64,000 nt of DNA from Bacteroidota bacterium (GTDB lineage: Bacteria > Bacteroidota > Bacteroidia > Bacteroidales > Paludibacteraceae): positions 682,001 to 746,000 of the forward strand of contig JAEWAN010000034.1 in the NCBI GenBank assembly GCA_023391625.1, in the 5' to 3' direction. The position numbers and the translations under genes were made by a program. The first letter of the stretch is position 1. Each line of letters starts with the position of its first letter. The notes below the pieces were generated by a model. The model worked only from the letters and a program-made list of their open reading frames with translations, searched no databases and was not told the DNA's origin. Below are positions 27,585-38,710 of this stretch, piece after piece.

Positions 27585-28748
27585 CTAAAGAGGATCATCC
27601 CATCCTATTCCCTTATAACGGCTTAGATCGTCCTCATCCTCCTCATCAAAATCAATATCTTCATCATTATCATCCAGCAGTTCATCGTCATCAGATATTT
27701 CATCATTTATCTCAACATCCATCGGACGATGAACCATTTCCACAATCTTATTGGTTTCTTTATTAAGTTCTTCCCAAATAAGATCTTTCAGCTCCATGAT
27801 TCCCAAGCCTGTAACTGAAGAAATAAAAATAGTCTTTATATCATCCGGAACATCCTTCTTTATCTCACCAAGCAATTCATCGTCAAGCATATCGCACTTA
27901 CTGATAGCCAGGATACGCTGCTTATCCATTAACTCCGGATTATATTTTTTCAATTCATTCAGCAAGACCTGGTATTCCTGACGGATATCGTTGCTATCTG
28001 CCGGAATCATAAACAGCAGAATAGCATTACGCTCTATGTGCCGTAGAAAACGTAAACCTAATCCACGCCCTTCCGCAGCACCTTCAATAATTCCCGGTAT
28101 GTCAGCCATAACAAAAGATTGATTATCCCGATATGACACAATACCTAAATTAGGAACTAAAGTAGTAAACGGATAGTCTGCAATCTCCGGTTTAGCCGCA
28201 GAAACAACTGACAGGAGAGTTGATTTCCCTGCATTTGGGAAACCAACCAAACCTACGTCAGCCAATACTTTAAGTTGCAATACAATGGTTTTTTCCACCC
28301 GAGGTTCACCCGGCTGGGAAAAACGAGGAGTCTGGTTTGTTGAAGTACGGAAGTGCCAGTTACCTAACCCTCCTCTACCGCCTTTCAGCAATATTACCTC
28401 CTGTCCGTCTTCTGTAATATCACATAGAAACTCACCGGTTTCGGCATCATAAGCCACAGTACCGCACGGCACATCAATGAATTCATCTTTACCGTTTTTA
28501 CCAAAACTCCGGCTTGCCCCTCCCGACTCTCCGTCACCGGCATAGACATGACGGGCAAACTTAAGATGAATCAAAGTCCAGTAGTTTTTATTTCCACGCA
28601 AAACGATATTACCTCCCCGGCCGCCGTCTCCTCCGTCAGGTCCTCCTTTGGCTATATATTTTTCGCGATGAAGATGGGTAGACCCAGCCCCTCCCTTTCC
28701 TGAGCGACAATATATTTTTACATAATCAACAAAATTGGAACCTGCCAT
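27585..28748 (-). CDS. obgE: GTPase Obg, ribosome assembly
   Basis: A 387-residue GTPase essential for 50S maturation and stress control. The Gly-rich N-terminal OBG domain (residues 1-158) is followed by the G domain with G1 GFPNAGKST at 169-177, G3 DIPG, G4 SKCD and G5 SSVTG. The C-terminus is a long acidic tail (about residues 345-375, nearly all Asp/Glu) as in E. coli ObgE, rather than the OCT domain of Bacillus. Order hpt-adk-obgE-pgeF on one strand is typical for Bacteroidota. Confidence 0.96.
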   Translation of the reverse strand: MAGSNFVDYVKIYCRSGKGGAGSTHLHREKYIAKGGPDGGDGGRGGNIVLRGNKNYWTLIHLKFARHVYAGDGESGGASRSFGKNGKDEFIDVPCGTVAYDAETGEFLCDITEDGQEVILLKGGRGGLGNWHFRTSTNQTPRFSQPGEPRVEKTIVLQLKVLADVGLVGFPNAGKSTLLSVVSAAKPEIADYPFTTLVPNLGIVSYRDNQSFVMADIPGIIEGAAEGRGLGLRFLRHIERNAILLFMIPADSNDIRQEYQVLLNELKKYNPELMDKQRILAISKCDMLDDELLGEIKKDVPDDIKTIFISSVTGLGIMELKDLIWEELNKETNKIVEMVHRPMDVEINDEISDDDELLDDNDEDIDFDEEDEDDLSRYKGIGWDDPL

Positions 28749-28833
28749 AAAACCACTATATAAAAAGATTATACGAGATTTAATAATAAAATCTCTTTTT
28801 ATTTATCTATAAATTTCAAATATAAGCAATGAC

Positions 28834-29418
28834 TTACTTACGTACATTGTCTATTGCTTCGCATATTCTGCCAAAGATTTCTTCAATAGAACCGGAACCT
28901 TTGATTGCAGCATATTTATTTTGTTTTTTGTAGTATTCGTTCACCGGAGCTGTTTTCTGATGATACACTTCAAGACGTTGTTTAATAGTTTCCATATTAT
29001 CATCAGAACGTCCGGAAGTTTGTCCTCGTTTTATCAAACGGTCTATCAACTCATCTTCTTCTACTGTTAAATCCAACAATACAGAGATATCTTTATTTCT
29101 CTTCTGTATCATTTTTTCCAAAGCTTCCGCCTGTTTTACCGTACGAGGGAATCCGTCCAGAATAATACCGTTATAACTTCCTTGTTTTTCTCTTTCCTCA
29201 ATAGCATTGTCCAATATATCAACAATCATTTCATCCGGCAGCAATTCTCCTTTAGAAATATAGCTATTAGCTATTTTTCCCAGTTCCGTACCAGAAGCTA
29301 TCTGTTCACGCAACAAATCACCTGTAGAAAGGTGTAACAAATTGTATTTATCTTTAATTAAGCTACTCTGTGTTCCCTTTCCACTTCCGGGAGCACCAAA
29401 AATAATGATATTCAACAT
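28834..29418 (-). CDS. adk: Adenylate kinase
   Basis: A 194-residue enzyme that equilibrates AMP, ADP and ATP. The P-loop is GAPGSGKGT (8-16), NMP-binding STGDLLREQI follows, and GIILDGFPRTVKQAEAL is intact. The LID is the short form (DRLIKRGQTSGRSDDN), without the zinc-finger insertion, typical of this phylum. It follows hpt by 44 bases and precedes obgE by 85 bases, a gap that holds a 7-base-arm hairpin (28775-28795) of unknown use. Confidence 0.96.
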   Translation of the reverse strand: MLNIIIFGAPGSGKGTQSSLIKDKYNLLHLSTGDLLREQIASGTELGKIANSYISKGELLPDEMIVDILDNAIEEREKQGSYNGIILDGFPRTVKQAEALEKMIQKRNKDISVLLDLTVEEDELIDRLIKRGQTSGRSDDNMETIKQRLEVYHQKTAPVNEYYKKQNKYAAIKGSGSIEEIFGRICEAIDNVRK

Positions 29419-29462
29419 CTTCTTTGACTTTAAAAAAATAAACTTTATTGATTTTAAAATTA

Positions 29463-29999
29463 TTATTCCACTACCGTATACACGTCTCTCAGATTACGCC
29501 CGTACCCATTATAGTCTAATCCATAGCCTACAATAAAATCATTGGGTATGCACATTGCCACATAATCTATCTGCACGTCACGTTGTAAAGCTTCCGGCTT
29601 TTGCAAAAAAGTAGCAACTTTCACTTCTTCCGCTCCCTTATTCTTTAAAGCATTAAGAATCCGTTCCATAGTTATGCCCGTATCCACAATATCTTCCACC
29701 ACCACTACGGTACGTCCTTTTAAATCCTCATTCAAGCCTATCAACTCGCTAATCTCACCCGTAGTATGCATCCCATCATAGGAAGAAAATTTTACAAAAG
29801 AAATTTCACAGGGGAACTCAAGCAGCTTCATCAAATCCGAGGCAAACATAAAAGCACCATTCAATATACAGACAAACAGAGGGTTCTTATCTGCCAGGTC
29901 ATAAGTTATAGCATCTGCAACTTGCTTTACCGCCGACAAAATATCCTTTTCCGGGATAGACAGATTAAATTGTTTGTCCAGAACGTGAATGGTTTTCAT
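29463..29999 (-). CDS. hpt: Hypoxanthine phosphoribosyltransferase
   Basis: A 178-residue purine-salvage enzyme transferring ribose phosphate from PRPP to hypoxanthine or guanine. The PRPP-binding motif is VVVVEDIVDTGITM; the flexible loop KFSSYDGMHTTGE and the C-terminal base-recognition part DFIVGYGLDYNGYGRNL are complete. First gene of the hpt-adk-obgE-pgeF set. Confidence 0.95.
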   Translation of the reverse strand: MKTIHVLDKQFNLSIPEKDILSAVKQVADAITYDLADKNPLFVCILNGAFMFASDLMKLLEFPCEISFVKFSSYDGMHTTGEISELIGLNEDLKGRTVVVVEDIVDTGITMERILNALKNKGAEEVKVATFLQKPEALQRDVQIDYVAMCIPNDFIVGYGLDYNGYGRNLRDVYTVVE

Positions 30000-30262
30000 A
30001 TAAGCAAAAGCCTAAACATTAAAAAAGATATCATCTTATTCGGTATTAAGAAATAATAATACCCTAACAAGAACAATATCGTAAAAATCCGGACAAAAAT
30101 ACAAAAATATCCTCCAATAGAAAATTATAATCATAGCATTTAATTTCAATAAGGAACATTATTAACCTTTTCTACACACGGAATAACGCTAAAAGCGTAA
30201 ACCAAATGAATCATCAATTGTTATATTAAAGCATTTTTATAATAACACAAAAATCAATCAAT

Positions 30263-31705
30263 ATGGAAAATGGCGTAATGATGCAATATTTTGAATGGCA
30301 TCTACCCAATGACGGTAACTTATGGAAACAATTAAAAGCAGATGCCAAACACCTGCATGAAGCCGGTATCACCGCCGTATGGATACCTCCCGCATATAAA
30401 GCAGACGAGCAGCAGGACGAAGGATATGCGACCTATGATTTATTTGACCTTGGAGAATTTGACCAAAAAGGCACTGTACGTACAAAATACGGGACAAAAC
30501 AAGAACTCAAGGATGCAATTGAAGAACTTCATAAATATCAGATCTCGGTATACCTGGATGCTGTAATGAACCATAAGGTCAGAGGCGACTATACTGAGAA
30601 ATTCATGGCACAGGAAGTCGATCCGAATGAACGTAACAAGCCGGTTGGCGAACCACAGGAAATACAAGGATGGACCGGATACAGTTTCCACGGACGGGGC
30701 GACCGTTACTCCAACTTCAAATGGCATTTTTACCATTTTACTGGAACTGAATACGATGATATAAAAAGAAGAACCGGAATATTCCGTATCTTGGGTGAAG
30801 GGAAAAACTGGGATCAAGGAGTGGACAGCGAAAATGGAAATTATGATTTTCTTTTGGGAAACGACATTGACCTGAATCACCCCGAAGTAGTGCAAGAACT
30901 CATAAACTGGGGAAAATGGGTAACCAATGAACTGCAACTGGACGGTATGCGTTTCGACGCAATAAAACACATGAAAGATTCTTTCATCAAATACTTCCTT
31001 GACGAGATCAGAATGGATAAAAAAGACTTCTTTGCAGTAGGTGAATATTGGAACGGCGATTTTGAAACTTTGGAAAATTACCTAAACACCGTTAACCAGT
31101 CTTTAAACCTGTTTGATGTTCCCTTACATTACAAGATGTTTCAGGCCTCACAACAAGGTAAGGGATTCGACTTTACCCAGTTCCTGGAAGACACACTGGT
31201 TTCCCGCTTTCCTATGAATGCCGTTACATTTATCGACAATCACGACTCCCAGCAAGGGAGTTCACTTGAATCACAAGTCCAGTCATGGTTCAAACCTCAA
31301 GCCTATGGTTTAATCTTACTGATGGACAAAGGATATCCTTGCATATTCTATGGCGATTATTACGGTATTAACGGAGAAAAATCTCCCCATAAATTAATTA
31401 TAGATATCCTATTGGATACACGCAAAAGATATGCTTACGGAGAACAAATAAACTATTTTGATTTTCCCAACACTGTTGGTTTTGTCCGTATGGGAGACGA
31501 AGAACATCCTGACTCCGGATTGGCCTTACTGATTTCAAACAGCGAAGACGGAAATAAAACGATGAATGTAGGGATACAACGAAAAGGAGAAATATGGCAT
31601 GATGTAACAGGAAGCATACAAAACGAAGTCGTTATTGACAACGAAGGGAATGGAGAATTTTTGGTCACAGGAGGCAAATTTGCAGTATGGGTAAAAAAGA
31701 AATAA
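30263..31705 (+). CDS. Cytoplasmic alpha-amylase, GH13_5 type
   Basis: A 480-residue glycosidase hydrolysing alpha-1,4-glucan. It starts MENGVMMQYFEWHLPNDG, the usual start of intracellular AmyA/BLA-like amylases, and has no signal peptide. The catalytic triad is Asp232 in GMRFDAIKHM, Glu261 in AVGEYW and Asp328 in FIDNHDSQ. Region I (YLDAVMNHK) is at 97-105. A role in internal glycogen or maltodextrin turnover fits with glycogen synthase and phosphorylase genes elsewhere in the window. Monocistronic. Confidence 0.92.
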   Translation: MENGVMMQYFEWHLPNDGNLWKQLKADAKHLHEAGITAVWIPPAYKADEQQDEGYATYDLFDLGEFDQKGTVRTKYGTKQELKDAIEELHKYQISVYLDAVMNHKVRGDYTEKFMAQEVDPNERNKPVGEPQEIQGWTGYSFHGRGDRYSNFKWHFYHFTGTEYDDIKRRTGIFRILGEGKNWDQGVDSENGNYDFLLGNDIDLNHPEVVQELINWGKWVTNELQLDGMRFDAIKHMKDSFIKYFLDEIRMDKKDFFAVGEYWNGDFETLENYLNTVNQSLNLFDVPLHYKMFQASQQGKGFDFTQFLEDTLVSRFPMNAVTFIDNHDSQQGSSLESQVQSWFKPQAYGLILLMDKGYPCIFYGDYYGINGEKSPHKLIIDILLDTRKRYAYGEQINYFDFPNTVGFVRMGDEEHPDSGLALLISNSEDGNKTMNVGIQRKGEIWHDVTGSIQNEVVIDNEGNGEFLVTGGKFAVWVKKK

Positions 31706-31826
31706 ACTGAATTCAATAAAAACGGATAAATCACTCATTACAAGCCCATAAGCGATAGCAAAATCATTAAAAAAGCTTAAAATTATGCACATTTTCATAA
31801 AAAACGTGCATAATAAAATCATTGTA

Positions 31827-31854
31827 TTGTGACAAATAAATACATTTGTCACAA
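31827..31854. promoter_or_regulatory. Palindromic operator-like site before the KAS III gene
   Basis: Perfect inverted repeat with 11-base arms TTGTGACAAAT and ATTTGTCACAA around six bases (AAATAC). It lies 103 bases before the KAS III start and has no T run, so it looks more like a dimeric-regulator site than a terminator. A second inverted repeat (TTATGCAC/GTGCATAA, 31783-31790 and 31806-31813) is just upstream. Confidence 0.5.
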
Positions 31855-31957
31855 ATATAAACCGATATCCTAAACTTCATATTTATTCTAAAAAAAGAAT
31901 TTTTATACGAATGATATGAAAAACAAGTTTACACATTAAAAAAGACAAGAAATAGGC

Positions 31958-32905
31958 ATGTATATCAATTCAACAGGCTATTATATTCCTGAAAAAAGAA
32001 TATTTAATGAACATTTTGCCAATATCAACAATTCATCTGCAGACTGGTATTATAAAAGAACCGGAATACTTTCCCGTTCACGTGCAGCAGAAGACGAAGA
32101 TATTCATACATTGTGTATTAACGCCGTAAAAAATGCCATCGCCGGATTACCATACAATATTGAAGATACCGACCTGATAGTATTTGCCTCATACACCCCT
32201 ACCGATACTGTTGCCACCACAGCACATATTATTCAAAGGGAGTTCCAAATAAAAAATGCAAAAGCTTTTTATATTTCATCGGCATGTTCGTCGGCTATGA
32301 ATGCTCTGGAGATTATCAACTCCTTTTTTAAAACAGGAATAGCTTCCAAAGCACTATTAATTTGCGGAGACAAAAACTCTGATTATTCCAACGACGCAGA
32401 CCAACAATCCGGTCACCTGTGGGGCGACGGCGCTGCTGCCTTTTTTCTGTCATCATCTCCTTTCACCGACAAAGAACCACAAGTGATTGACATTACAACA
32501 CAAGGACTGGGTCATATAGGCTATGGCCCGGAAGCAGTATCCCTGAAACCTAAAACTACAGGTATTCAAATGCCTTACGGAAAAGATGTTTTTACACAGG
32601 CATGCACTTACATCAGTAACTCAACCATAGATATTTTACGTAAAAACAACTACTCTATAGATGACTTATCTTATTTCATAGGACATCAGGCTAATAAAAG
32701 AATACTATCTCACGTCTGTGAATGTTTGCAAATTGCTAAAGAAAAGTCACTAAGCAACATTGAGGAACTTGGAAACACCGGATGCGCCAGCGCTTTTATA
32801 GTATATGCCCAAAATCGGGAAAAAATCCACAAGAACGACTTAATATGTATTTCCGTTTTCGGAGGAGGATACTCAAGCGGGACTTGTCTGATAAAAGAGA
32901 GGTAA
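31958..32905 (+). CDS. 3-oxoacyl-ACP synthase III family protein (FabH-like)
   Basis: A 315-residue thiolase-fold condensing enzyme. Active-site residues are all present: Cys110 in SSACSSAMNAL, His243 in FIGHQANKRIL and Asn273 in LGNTGCAS. The motif GDGAAAFFLSS and C-terminal ISVFGGGYSSGTCLIK are complete. It stands alone, away from fab genes, and is diverged from housekeeping FabH in its N-terminal segment (MYINSTGYYIPEKRI). It may therefore start a special acyl chain (branched, aryl or secondary lipid) rather than general fatty-acid synthesis. Confidence 0.85.
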   Translation: MYINSTGYYIPEKRIFNEHFANINNSSADWYYKRTGILSRSRAAEDEDIHTLCINAVKNAIAGLPYNIEDTDLIVFASYTPTDTVATTAHIIQREFQIKNAKAFYISSACSSAMNALEIINSFFKTGIASKALLICGDKNSDYSNDADQQSGHLWGDGAAAFFLSSSPFTDKEPQVIDITTQGLGHIGYGPEAVSLKPKTTGIQMPYGKDVFTQACTYISNSTIDILRKNNYSIDDLSYFIGHQANKRILSHVCECLQIAKEKSLSNIEELGNTGCASAFIVYAQNREKIHKNDLICISVFGGGYSSGTCLIKER

Positions 32906-32921
32906 GACTTAGCCTGAACGT

Positions 32922-34067
32922 TTAATCATGCAGTAAAGATACAGGATCTTCATTATGTACAAGAGATTCCTTCTCCTCTAAATGAGCTGTTAAGATTTCT
33001 GTCCGGACTAAATTATTTTCCAGATACTCCGGACTCAAAAAGGACATTACTCCTTTGGTTGTACAGCAATAAACCGTACCGTCCGGTAAAGCTACAGGAG
33101 AAGAAAATATTTTTCCTTTTGCGTAATAAGTAGTCAAAAGGTTACCTTTCGTATCAATAAAATATAAATTCTTATCATGAGAGCCTATTACGACCACCGA
33201 ATCATTTATCATAGCAGGCGAAGAAACAACTTTTTTACCTGTTTTTATCTTATTCACCAATTCTCCATGTGGCGATAACACATAAATATAACCATCAAAA
33301 GAACCAAACACAATCGTACTGTCTGGAGTCTGTACAGGAGAACCATGTATAGCTCCACCCGTTTTGTATTTCCATTTCAGGTTACCTTGCTTATCCAACG
33401 CATATAAATGTTTATCATAAGACCCGACAATGATTGAGCCGTCAAAAGTTTCATAAGGTTTTGAGTGCATAATCCAGCCTCTGGTTTTAAATGTATGTAC
33501 CAGTTCCTTTTCCGAATTGATAAAATATACCCTTCCACTATTTGAGCCAATCACCAACATGCTATCAGAAGTAAGCATGGGCGAACCGTGAACCAAACGC
33601 CTCAATTTTACATGCGAAAGCTGCTTGCCTTTACGGTCATAAAAAACAACTTTTCCCTTATTATTTCCAAAAGCGATTTGCTCCCCTACCTCCACCGGTT
33701 CTGTGAATATAAATCCACCCGGTTTTATCCTGTCACGGAAATTTCCATCTTCATCAAAAAAATAGAAATGCCGGTCATAACTTCCTATACCAATTGTTCC
33801 GTCAGACAATTGAGTAGGCGTTGCATGTACCCACCCCTCTGTTTCATAACTATTTTTCAAATTACCTTCTGCATCAAAAAAATAGATATGTTTGTTATGA
33901 GAAGCTATAACGATATTATTTTCTGCTGTTTTAATAGGAGTGGAATAAAACGTACCCTTTATATTCAGAATTGTGGGTTCCACGGAAAAAATAGAATGTT
34001 CATATTCTTTTTCTGCCAATAACGGAAAAAACAACAAATAAGAAAGGAAGAATAAGCAGTAGCGCAT
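32922..34067 (-). CDS. Secreted PQQ-type beta-propeller protein
   Basis: Start taken at 34067, not the upstream frame start, because MRYCLFFLSYLLFFPLLA is a signal peptide; the protein is then 381 residues. It consists of about eight repeats of roughly 42 residues with the core pattern I/V-G-S-x-D-K-x-L-Y-x-I/F-D-x-x-G-N-L (for example IGSYDRHFYFFDEDGN, VGSYDKHLYALDKQGN, IGSHDKNLYFIDTKGN). This predicts an eight-bladed propeller like BamB or PQQ dehydrogenases, but no dehydrogenase residues are evident. Probably a periplasmic binding or scaffold protein. Convergent with the KAS III gene, 16 bases apart. Confidence 0.8.
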   Translation of the reverse strand: MRYCLFFLSYLLFFPLLAEKEYEHSIFSVEPTILNIKGTFYSTPIKTAENNIVIASHNKHIYFFDAEGNLKNSYETEGWVHATPTQLSDGTIGIGSYDRHFYFFDEDGNFRDRIKPGGFIFTEPVEVGEQIAFGNNKGKVVFYDRKGKQLSHVKLRRLVHGSPMLTSDSMLVIGSNSGRVYFINSEKELVHTFKTRGWIMHSKPYETFDGSIIVGSYDKHLYALDKQGNLKWKYKTGGAIHGSPVQTPDSTIVFGSFDGYIYVLSPHGELVNKIKTGKKVVSSPAMINDSVVVIGSHDKNLYFIDTKGNLLTTYYAKGKIFSSPVALPDGTVYCCTTKGVMSFLSPEYLENNLVRTEILTAHLEEKESLVHNEDPVSLLHD

Positions 34068-34254
34068 GATATAAATCAACAAGGTTATTTCTATGGTATT
34101 GATAAGGAGGTACAAATATAACATTTATAACAAACATTATACGTAAAAAGCATTGATTACCAAACTGTTTTACAACATATAAAATAATGATTACATATTA
34201 CGGATATAATAATCATACACACGACAGCCTCTTAAAACGACAAAACCAAAAACA

Positions 34255-34289
34255 ATAAGGCCTTGCACATTTTATATGCAAGGCCTTAT
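34255..34289 (-). terminator. Terminator after the ABC-F gene
   Basis: Perfect 13-base arms (ATAAGGCCTTGCA and complement, 34255-34267 and 34277-34289) with a 9-base loop, about 30 bases past the ABC-F stop on the minus strand. Confidence 0.8.
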
Positions 34290-34319
34290 ACTTTATTTAT
34301 TTATTTTTCTTCTAATTTA

Positions 34320-35984
<1,665 letters not shown>

Positions 35985-36017
35985 TTACCTGTATCGATCC
36001 GGTTATTTTACAAAACA

Positions 36018-36060
36018 AAGAATAGAGGAAGTTGCACTAAGACAAACTCCTTCTATTCTT
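36018..36060 (-). terminator. Imperfect hairpin after spt
   Basis: 15-base arms with two mismatches (36018-36032 and 36046-36060), 44 bases past the spt stop on the minus strand, followed by TTTGTTTTG. Likely the spt terminator. Confidence 0.6.
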
Positions 36061-36103
36061 ATGGTATTCTATCTAAGTCAGGGGAAATAAAAATCCCTCA
36101 GAT

Positions 36104-37291
36104 TTATTCTACTATTCCTAAAACACGTGCGGCTTTGGTTATCTTTTCCACGGATTCATCAATCTGCTCAAAAGTATGTGTAGCCATCAATGAATAACGT
36201 ATCAAAGTATCTTCTGAACGTACAGCCGGAGATACTACCGGATTAACAAACACTCCATCATCCATCAGCATACGTGTCAATTTAAACGTTTTTATATTAT
36301 CACGTACATACAAAGGAATAATAGGCGTTTCTGTAGGTCCTATTTCAAAACCGGCTTTTAGGAAACCTTCTTTTGCCCGGTGGGTATTAGCCCATAACGA
36401 GTCCTTACGCCAGGTTTCTTCGGCCATCACATCCAAAGCTGCCAATACACAACCGGTAGAAGCCGGTGTTATGGAAGCGCTGAAAATCAAAGTTCTTGAA
36501 TTATGTTTCAGATAATTGATAATATTGTTGTCAGAAGCGATAAATCCTCCGATCGTACCCAAAGACTTGCTGAAAGTACCCATTATCAAATCCACATCAT
36601 TAGTCAATCCGAAATGTTCACAAACCCCGGCTCCGTTTTTACCAAACACACCCAGAGAATGGGCCTCATCCACCATGATGGAAGCATTGTATTTTTTTGC
36701 CAAATCAACGATTTCCGGTAATTTAACAACATCGCCCTCCATACTGAATACCCCATCAACCACGATTATTTTAACCTTATCCGGGTTACATTGTTTCAAC
36801 ACTTTCTCCAATGACTCCATATCATTGTGGCGGTATTTCAACTGCTTGGAGAAAGAAAGACGTTTTCCTTCGATTATAGAAGCATGGTCAAATTCATCGA
36901 ATATCACATAATCTTCTCTACCAGAAAGGCAGGACACAACTCCTGAGTTAACGGTAAAACCTGTGGCGTAAACCAAAGCAGCATCTTTTCCCACCAATTT
37001 GGCAAGGCGGTCTTCCAACTGAAGATGAATATCCAGCGTTCCATTCAGAAAACGGGAACCGGCACAGCCTGTTCCGTATTTTTCAATCGCTTTAATGGCT
37101 CCTTCTTTTAAACGGGGATGATTCGTCAATCCCAGATAACTGTTGGAACCAAACATTAAAACAGGTTTTCCATCAATCGAAACAACTGTATCCTGATCTG
37201 ATTCGATAGGACGAAAATATGGGTAAACCCCCATTTCTTTAGTGCGTTGCGGAGCGTCATAACGCCCTAACACTGTACTCAATAAACTCAT
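36104..37291 (-). CDS. Serine palmitoyltransferase (alpha-oxoamine synthase)
   Basis: A 395-residue PLP enzyme joining serine to an acyl-CoA, the first step of sphingolipid synthesis. PLP is bound by Lys242 in GTFSKSLGTIGG; Asp208 and His211 in VDEAHSLG contact the cofactor. The long conserved start (DTVVSIDGKPVLMFGSNSYLGL) and YGTGCAGSRFLNGT are as in Bacteroides Spt. The alternative, glycine C-acetyltransferase (Kbl), is shorter at the N-terminus and lacks the YPYFRPIES segment, so Spt is preferred. A TATCTTTG element at 37313-37320 lies 21 bases before the start. Sphingolipids support the Bacteroidales assignment. Confidence 0.85.
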   Translation of the reverse strand: MSLLSTVLGRYDAPQRTKEMGVYPYFRPIESDQDTVVSIDGKPVLMFGSNSYLGLTNHPRLKEGAIKAIEKYGTGCAGSRFLNGTLDIHLQLEDRLAKLVGKDAALVYATGFTVNSGVVSCLSGREDYVIFDEFDHASIIEGKRLSFSKQLKYRHNDMESLEKVLKQCNPDKVKIIVVDGVFSMEGDVVKLPEIVDLAKKYNASIMVDEAHSLGVFGKNGAGVCEHFGLTNDVDLIMGTFSKSLGTIGGFIASDNNIINYLKHNSRTLIFSASITPASTGCVLAALDVMAEETWRKDSLWANTHRAKEGFLKAGFEIGPTETPIIPLYVRDNIKTFKLTRMLMDDGVFVNPVVSPAVRSEDTLIRYSLMATHTFEQIDESVEKITKAARVLGIVE

Positions 37292-37312
37292 CGTTTTTTA
37301 TTTAAACGGGTG

Positions 37313-37320
37313 CAAAGATA
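37313..37320 (-). promoter_or_regulatory. -7 element of the spt gene
   Basis: TATCTTTG on the minus strand, 21 bases before the spt ATG. The -33 region is only a partial match. Confidence 0.5.
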
Positions 37321-37432
37321 AATAATTTAAATCAATTTATTAACCTAACCGAGTATAAGACAATCCAATTATGCCTCAGACCGGAAATAAAATATAAATA
37401 TTAAAAATGGGAAATCAATGTATGAACCACAC

Positions 37433-38275
37433 CTAAGCTTTAACAGCTCTTATCATACGATCTTTTCCGGCAATATCTTGTCTTAATTCAACTTCAGAGA
37501 ATCCTTGAGATAATAACAACTCAACCAACGGTTCTCCGGCATCATAATGTATTTCAAAATATAGCTTTCCTTTGGGATGCAAATGTGAGGCTGCAAATAT
37601 AATAATTTTACGATAAAACCGCAAAGGGTCATCATCCGGCACAAATAATGCGATATGAGGCTCATAAGCCAACACATTATCCTCCATCACCCTTTTCTCA
37701 CGTTCCGGAATATAAGGAGGGTTACTAACAATAATATCCCATCGGTCAGGAACGTTCTCTACATTAAGAATATCAACCAGGCAGGTCTTTATTTCAACAT
37801 GATTACGCCTTGCATTTTCCGCAGCTACCTCCAACGCCTCTTCTGAAATATCGTATGCATCAACAAACGAACTATGGAATATGTTCTTAAGCGTTACGGC
37901 AATGCAACCGCTTCCGGTACCGATATCCAATATATGCAAAGGCTCGGAAAGCGGATTTTCCGACCGCACCCAGTCTATAAGTTCCTCTGTTTCCGGACGT
38001 GGAATCAATACAGATTCATTTACATTAAAATGAAGATTGTAAAAATCCGCGTTTTCCAAAACATACTGAACAGGCATGTTTTTTTTTAATTTTTCCACGA
38101 AAGACTCCAATTCCTTTCGCTGTTCAGGAGAAATTATTGTATTTTTGTTTACTAATAAACTTAAACGGGTTAAACCTGTTATTTTTTCAAGCAGTAAGTA
38201 TGTAATAGATTGAATCTCTGATTGAGAGTACAATGAATGTAATTCTTTCCGTATGTAATTAATGGCGGCTTGCAT
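37433..38275 (-). CDS. prmC: Release factor glutamine N5-methyltransferase
   Basis: Start set at 38275 (MQAAINYIRKELHSLY), 33 codons inside the longest frame, because homologues begin there and a TATCTTTG promoter element lies just upstream. The protein is 280 residues. The N-terminal helical domain binds the release factor. The SAM fold has DIGTGSGCIAV, and the catalytic loop NPPYIPERE follows. PrmC methylates the GGQ glutamine of RF1 and RF2. The gene is divergent from the DUF3467 gene, 82 bases apart. Confidence 0.93.
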   Translation of the reverse strand: MQAAINYIRKELHSLYSQSEIQSITYLLLEKITGLTRLSLLVNKNTIISPEQRKELESFVEKLKKNMPVQYVLENADFYNLHFNVNESVLIPRPETEELIDWVRSENPLSEPLHILDIGTGSGCIAVTLKNIFHSSFVDAYDISEEALEVAAENARRNHVEIKTCLVDILNVENVPDRWDIIVSNPPYIPEREKRVMEDNVLAYEPHIALFVPDDDPLRFYRKIIIFAASHLHPKGKLYFEIHYDAGEPLVELLLSQGFSEVELRQDIAGKDRMIRAVKA

Positions 38276-38281
38276 ATTTTG

Positions 38282-38289
38282 CAAAGATA
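38282..38289 (-). promoter_or_regulatory. -7 element six bases before the prmC start
   Basis: TATCTTTG on the minus strand, ending six bases before the prmC ATG at 38275. TTTA lies at the -33 spacing. The mRNA would carry little or no leader. It also supports the shorter prmC start. Confidence 0.5.
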
Positions 38290-38357
38290 AAAATTTACCG
38301 GAACTTGATAAAACCCGTTGTATAGCAGATTTATTCACCACTAAGAAATCAACCCAT

Positions 38358-38663
38358 ATGGAAAAAAAAGACAATCAACTCAATATTGAATTATCTGCCG
38401 AAGTGGCGGAAGGCATTTATTCCAACCTGGCAATCATTTCTCATTCCACATCGGAATTTGTTTTCGACTTTGTTCGGATTATGCCCGGAATGCCCAAAGC
38501 TAATGTAAAATCACGTGTCATTTTAACACCGGAACATGCTAAACGGTTGTTGCAGGCCCTACAGGACAACATAACAAAATTTGAAAAACAAAATGGTCCT
38601 ATTAAGCTTCCGGAAACAAAAAACATTCCCCCCATTCCCATGGGTTTCGGAGGAGAAGCATAA
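38358..38663 (+). CDS. DUF3467 domain protein
   Basis: Start placed at 38358 (MEKKDNQLNIELSAE), as the longer frame reads into the prmC promoter. The 101-residue protein matches the small DUF3467 family: ELSAEVAEGIYSNLAIISHSTSEFVFDFVRIMPGMPKANV, then RVILTPEHAKRLLQALQDNI, and a Pro-rich end. It probably forms a beta-layer with two helices. Function unknown; found across Bacteroidota and other phyla. It lies 47 bases before ribD. Confidence 0.88.
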   Translation: MEKKDNQLNIELSAEVAEGIYSNLAIISHSTSEFVFDFVRIMPGMPKANVKSRVILTPEHAKRLLQALQDNITKFEKQNGPIKLPETKNIPPIPMGFGGEA

Positions 38664-38710
38664 ATTCCGGAAGATAATCGGCTGTATATAAAACTAAACT
38701 TAAATAAAAG

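Noticed and set aside
28775..28795. 7-base-arm hairpin between adk and obgE as a terminator
   Set aside because: Short stem with its T run on the plus strand, whereas the genes are read on the minus strand.
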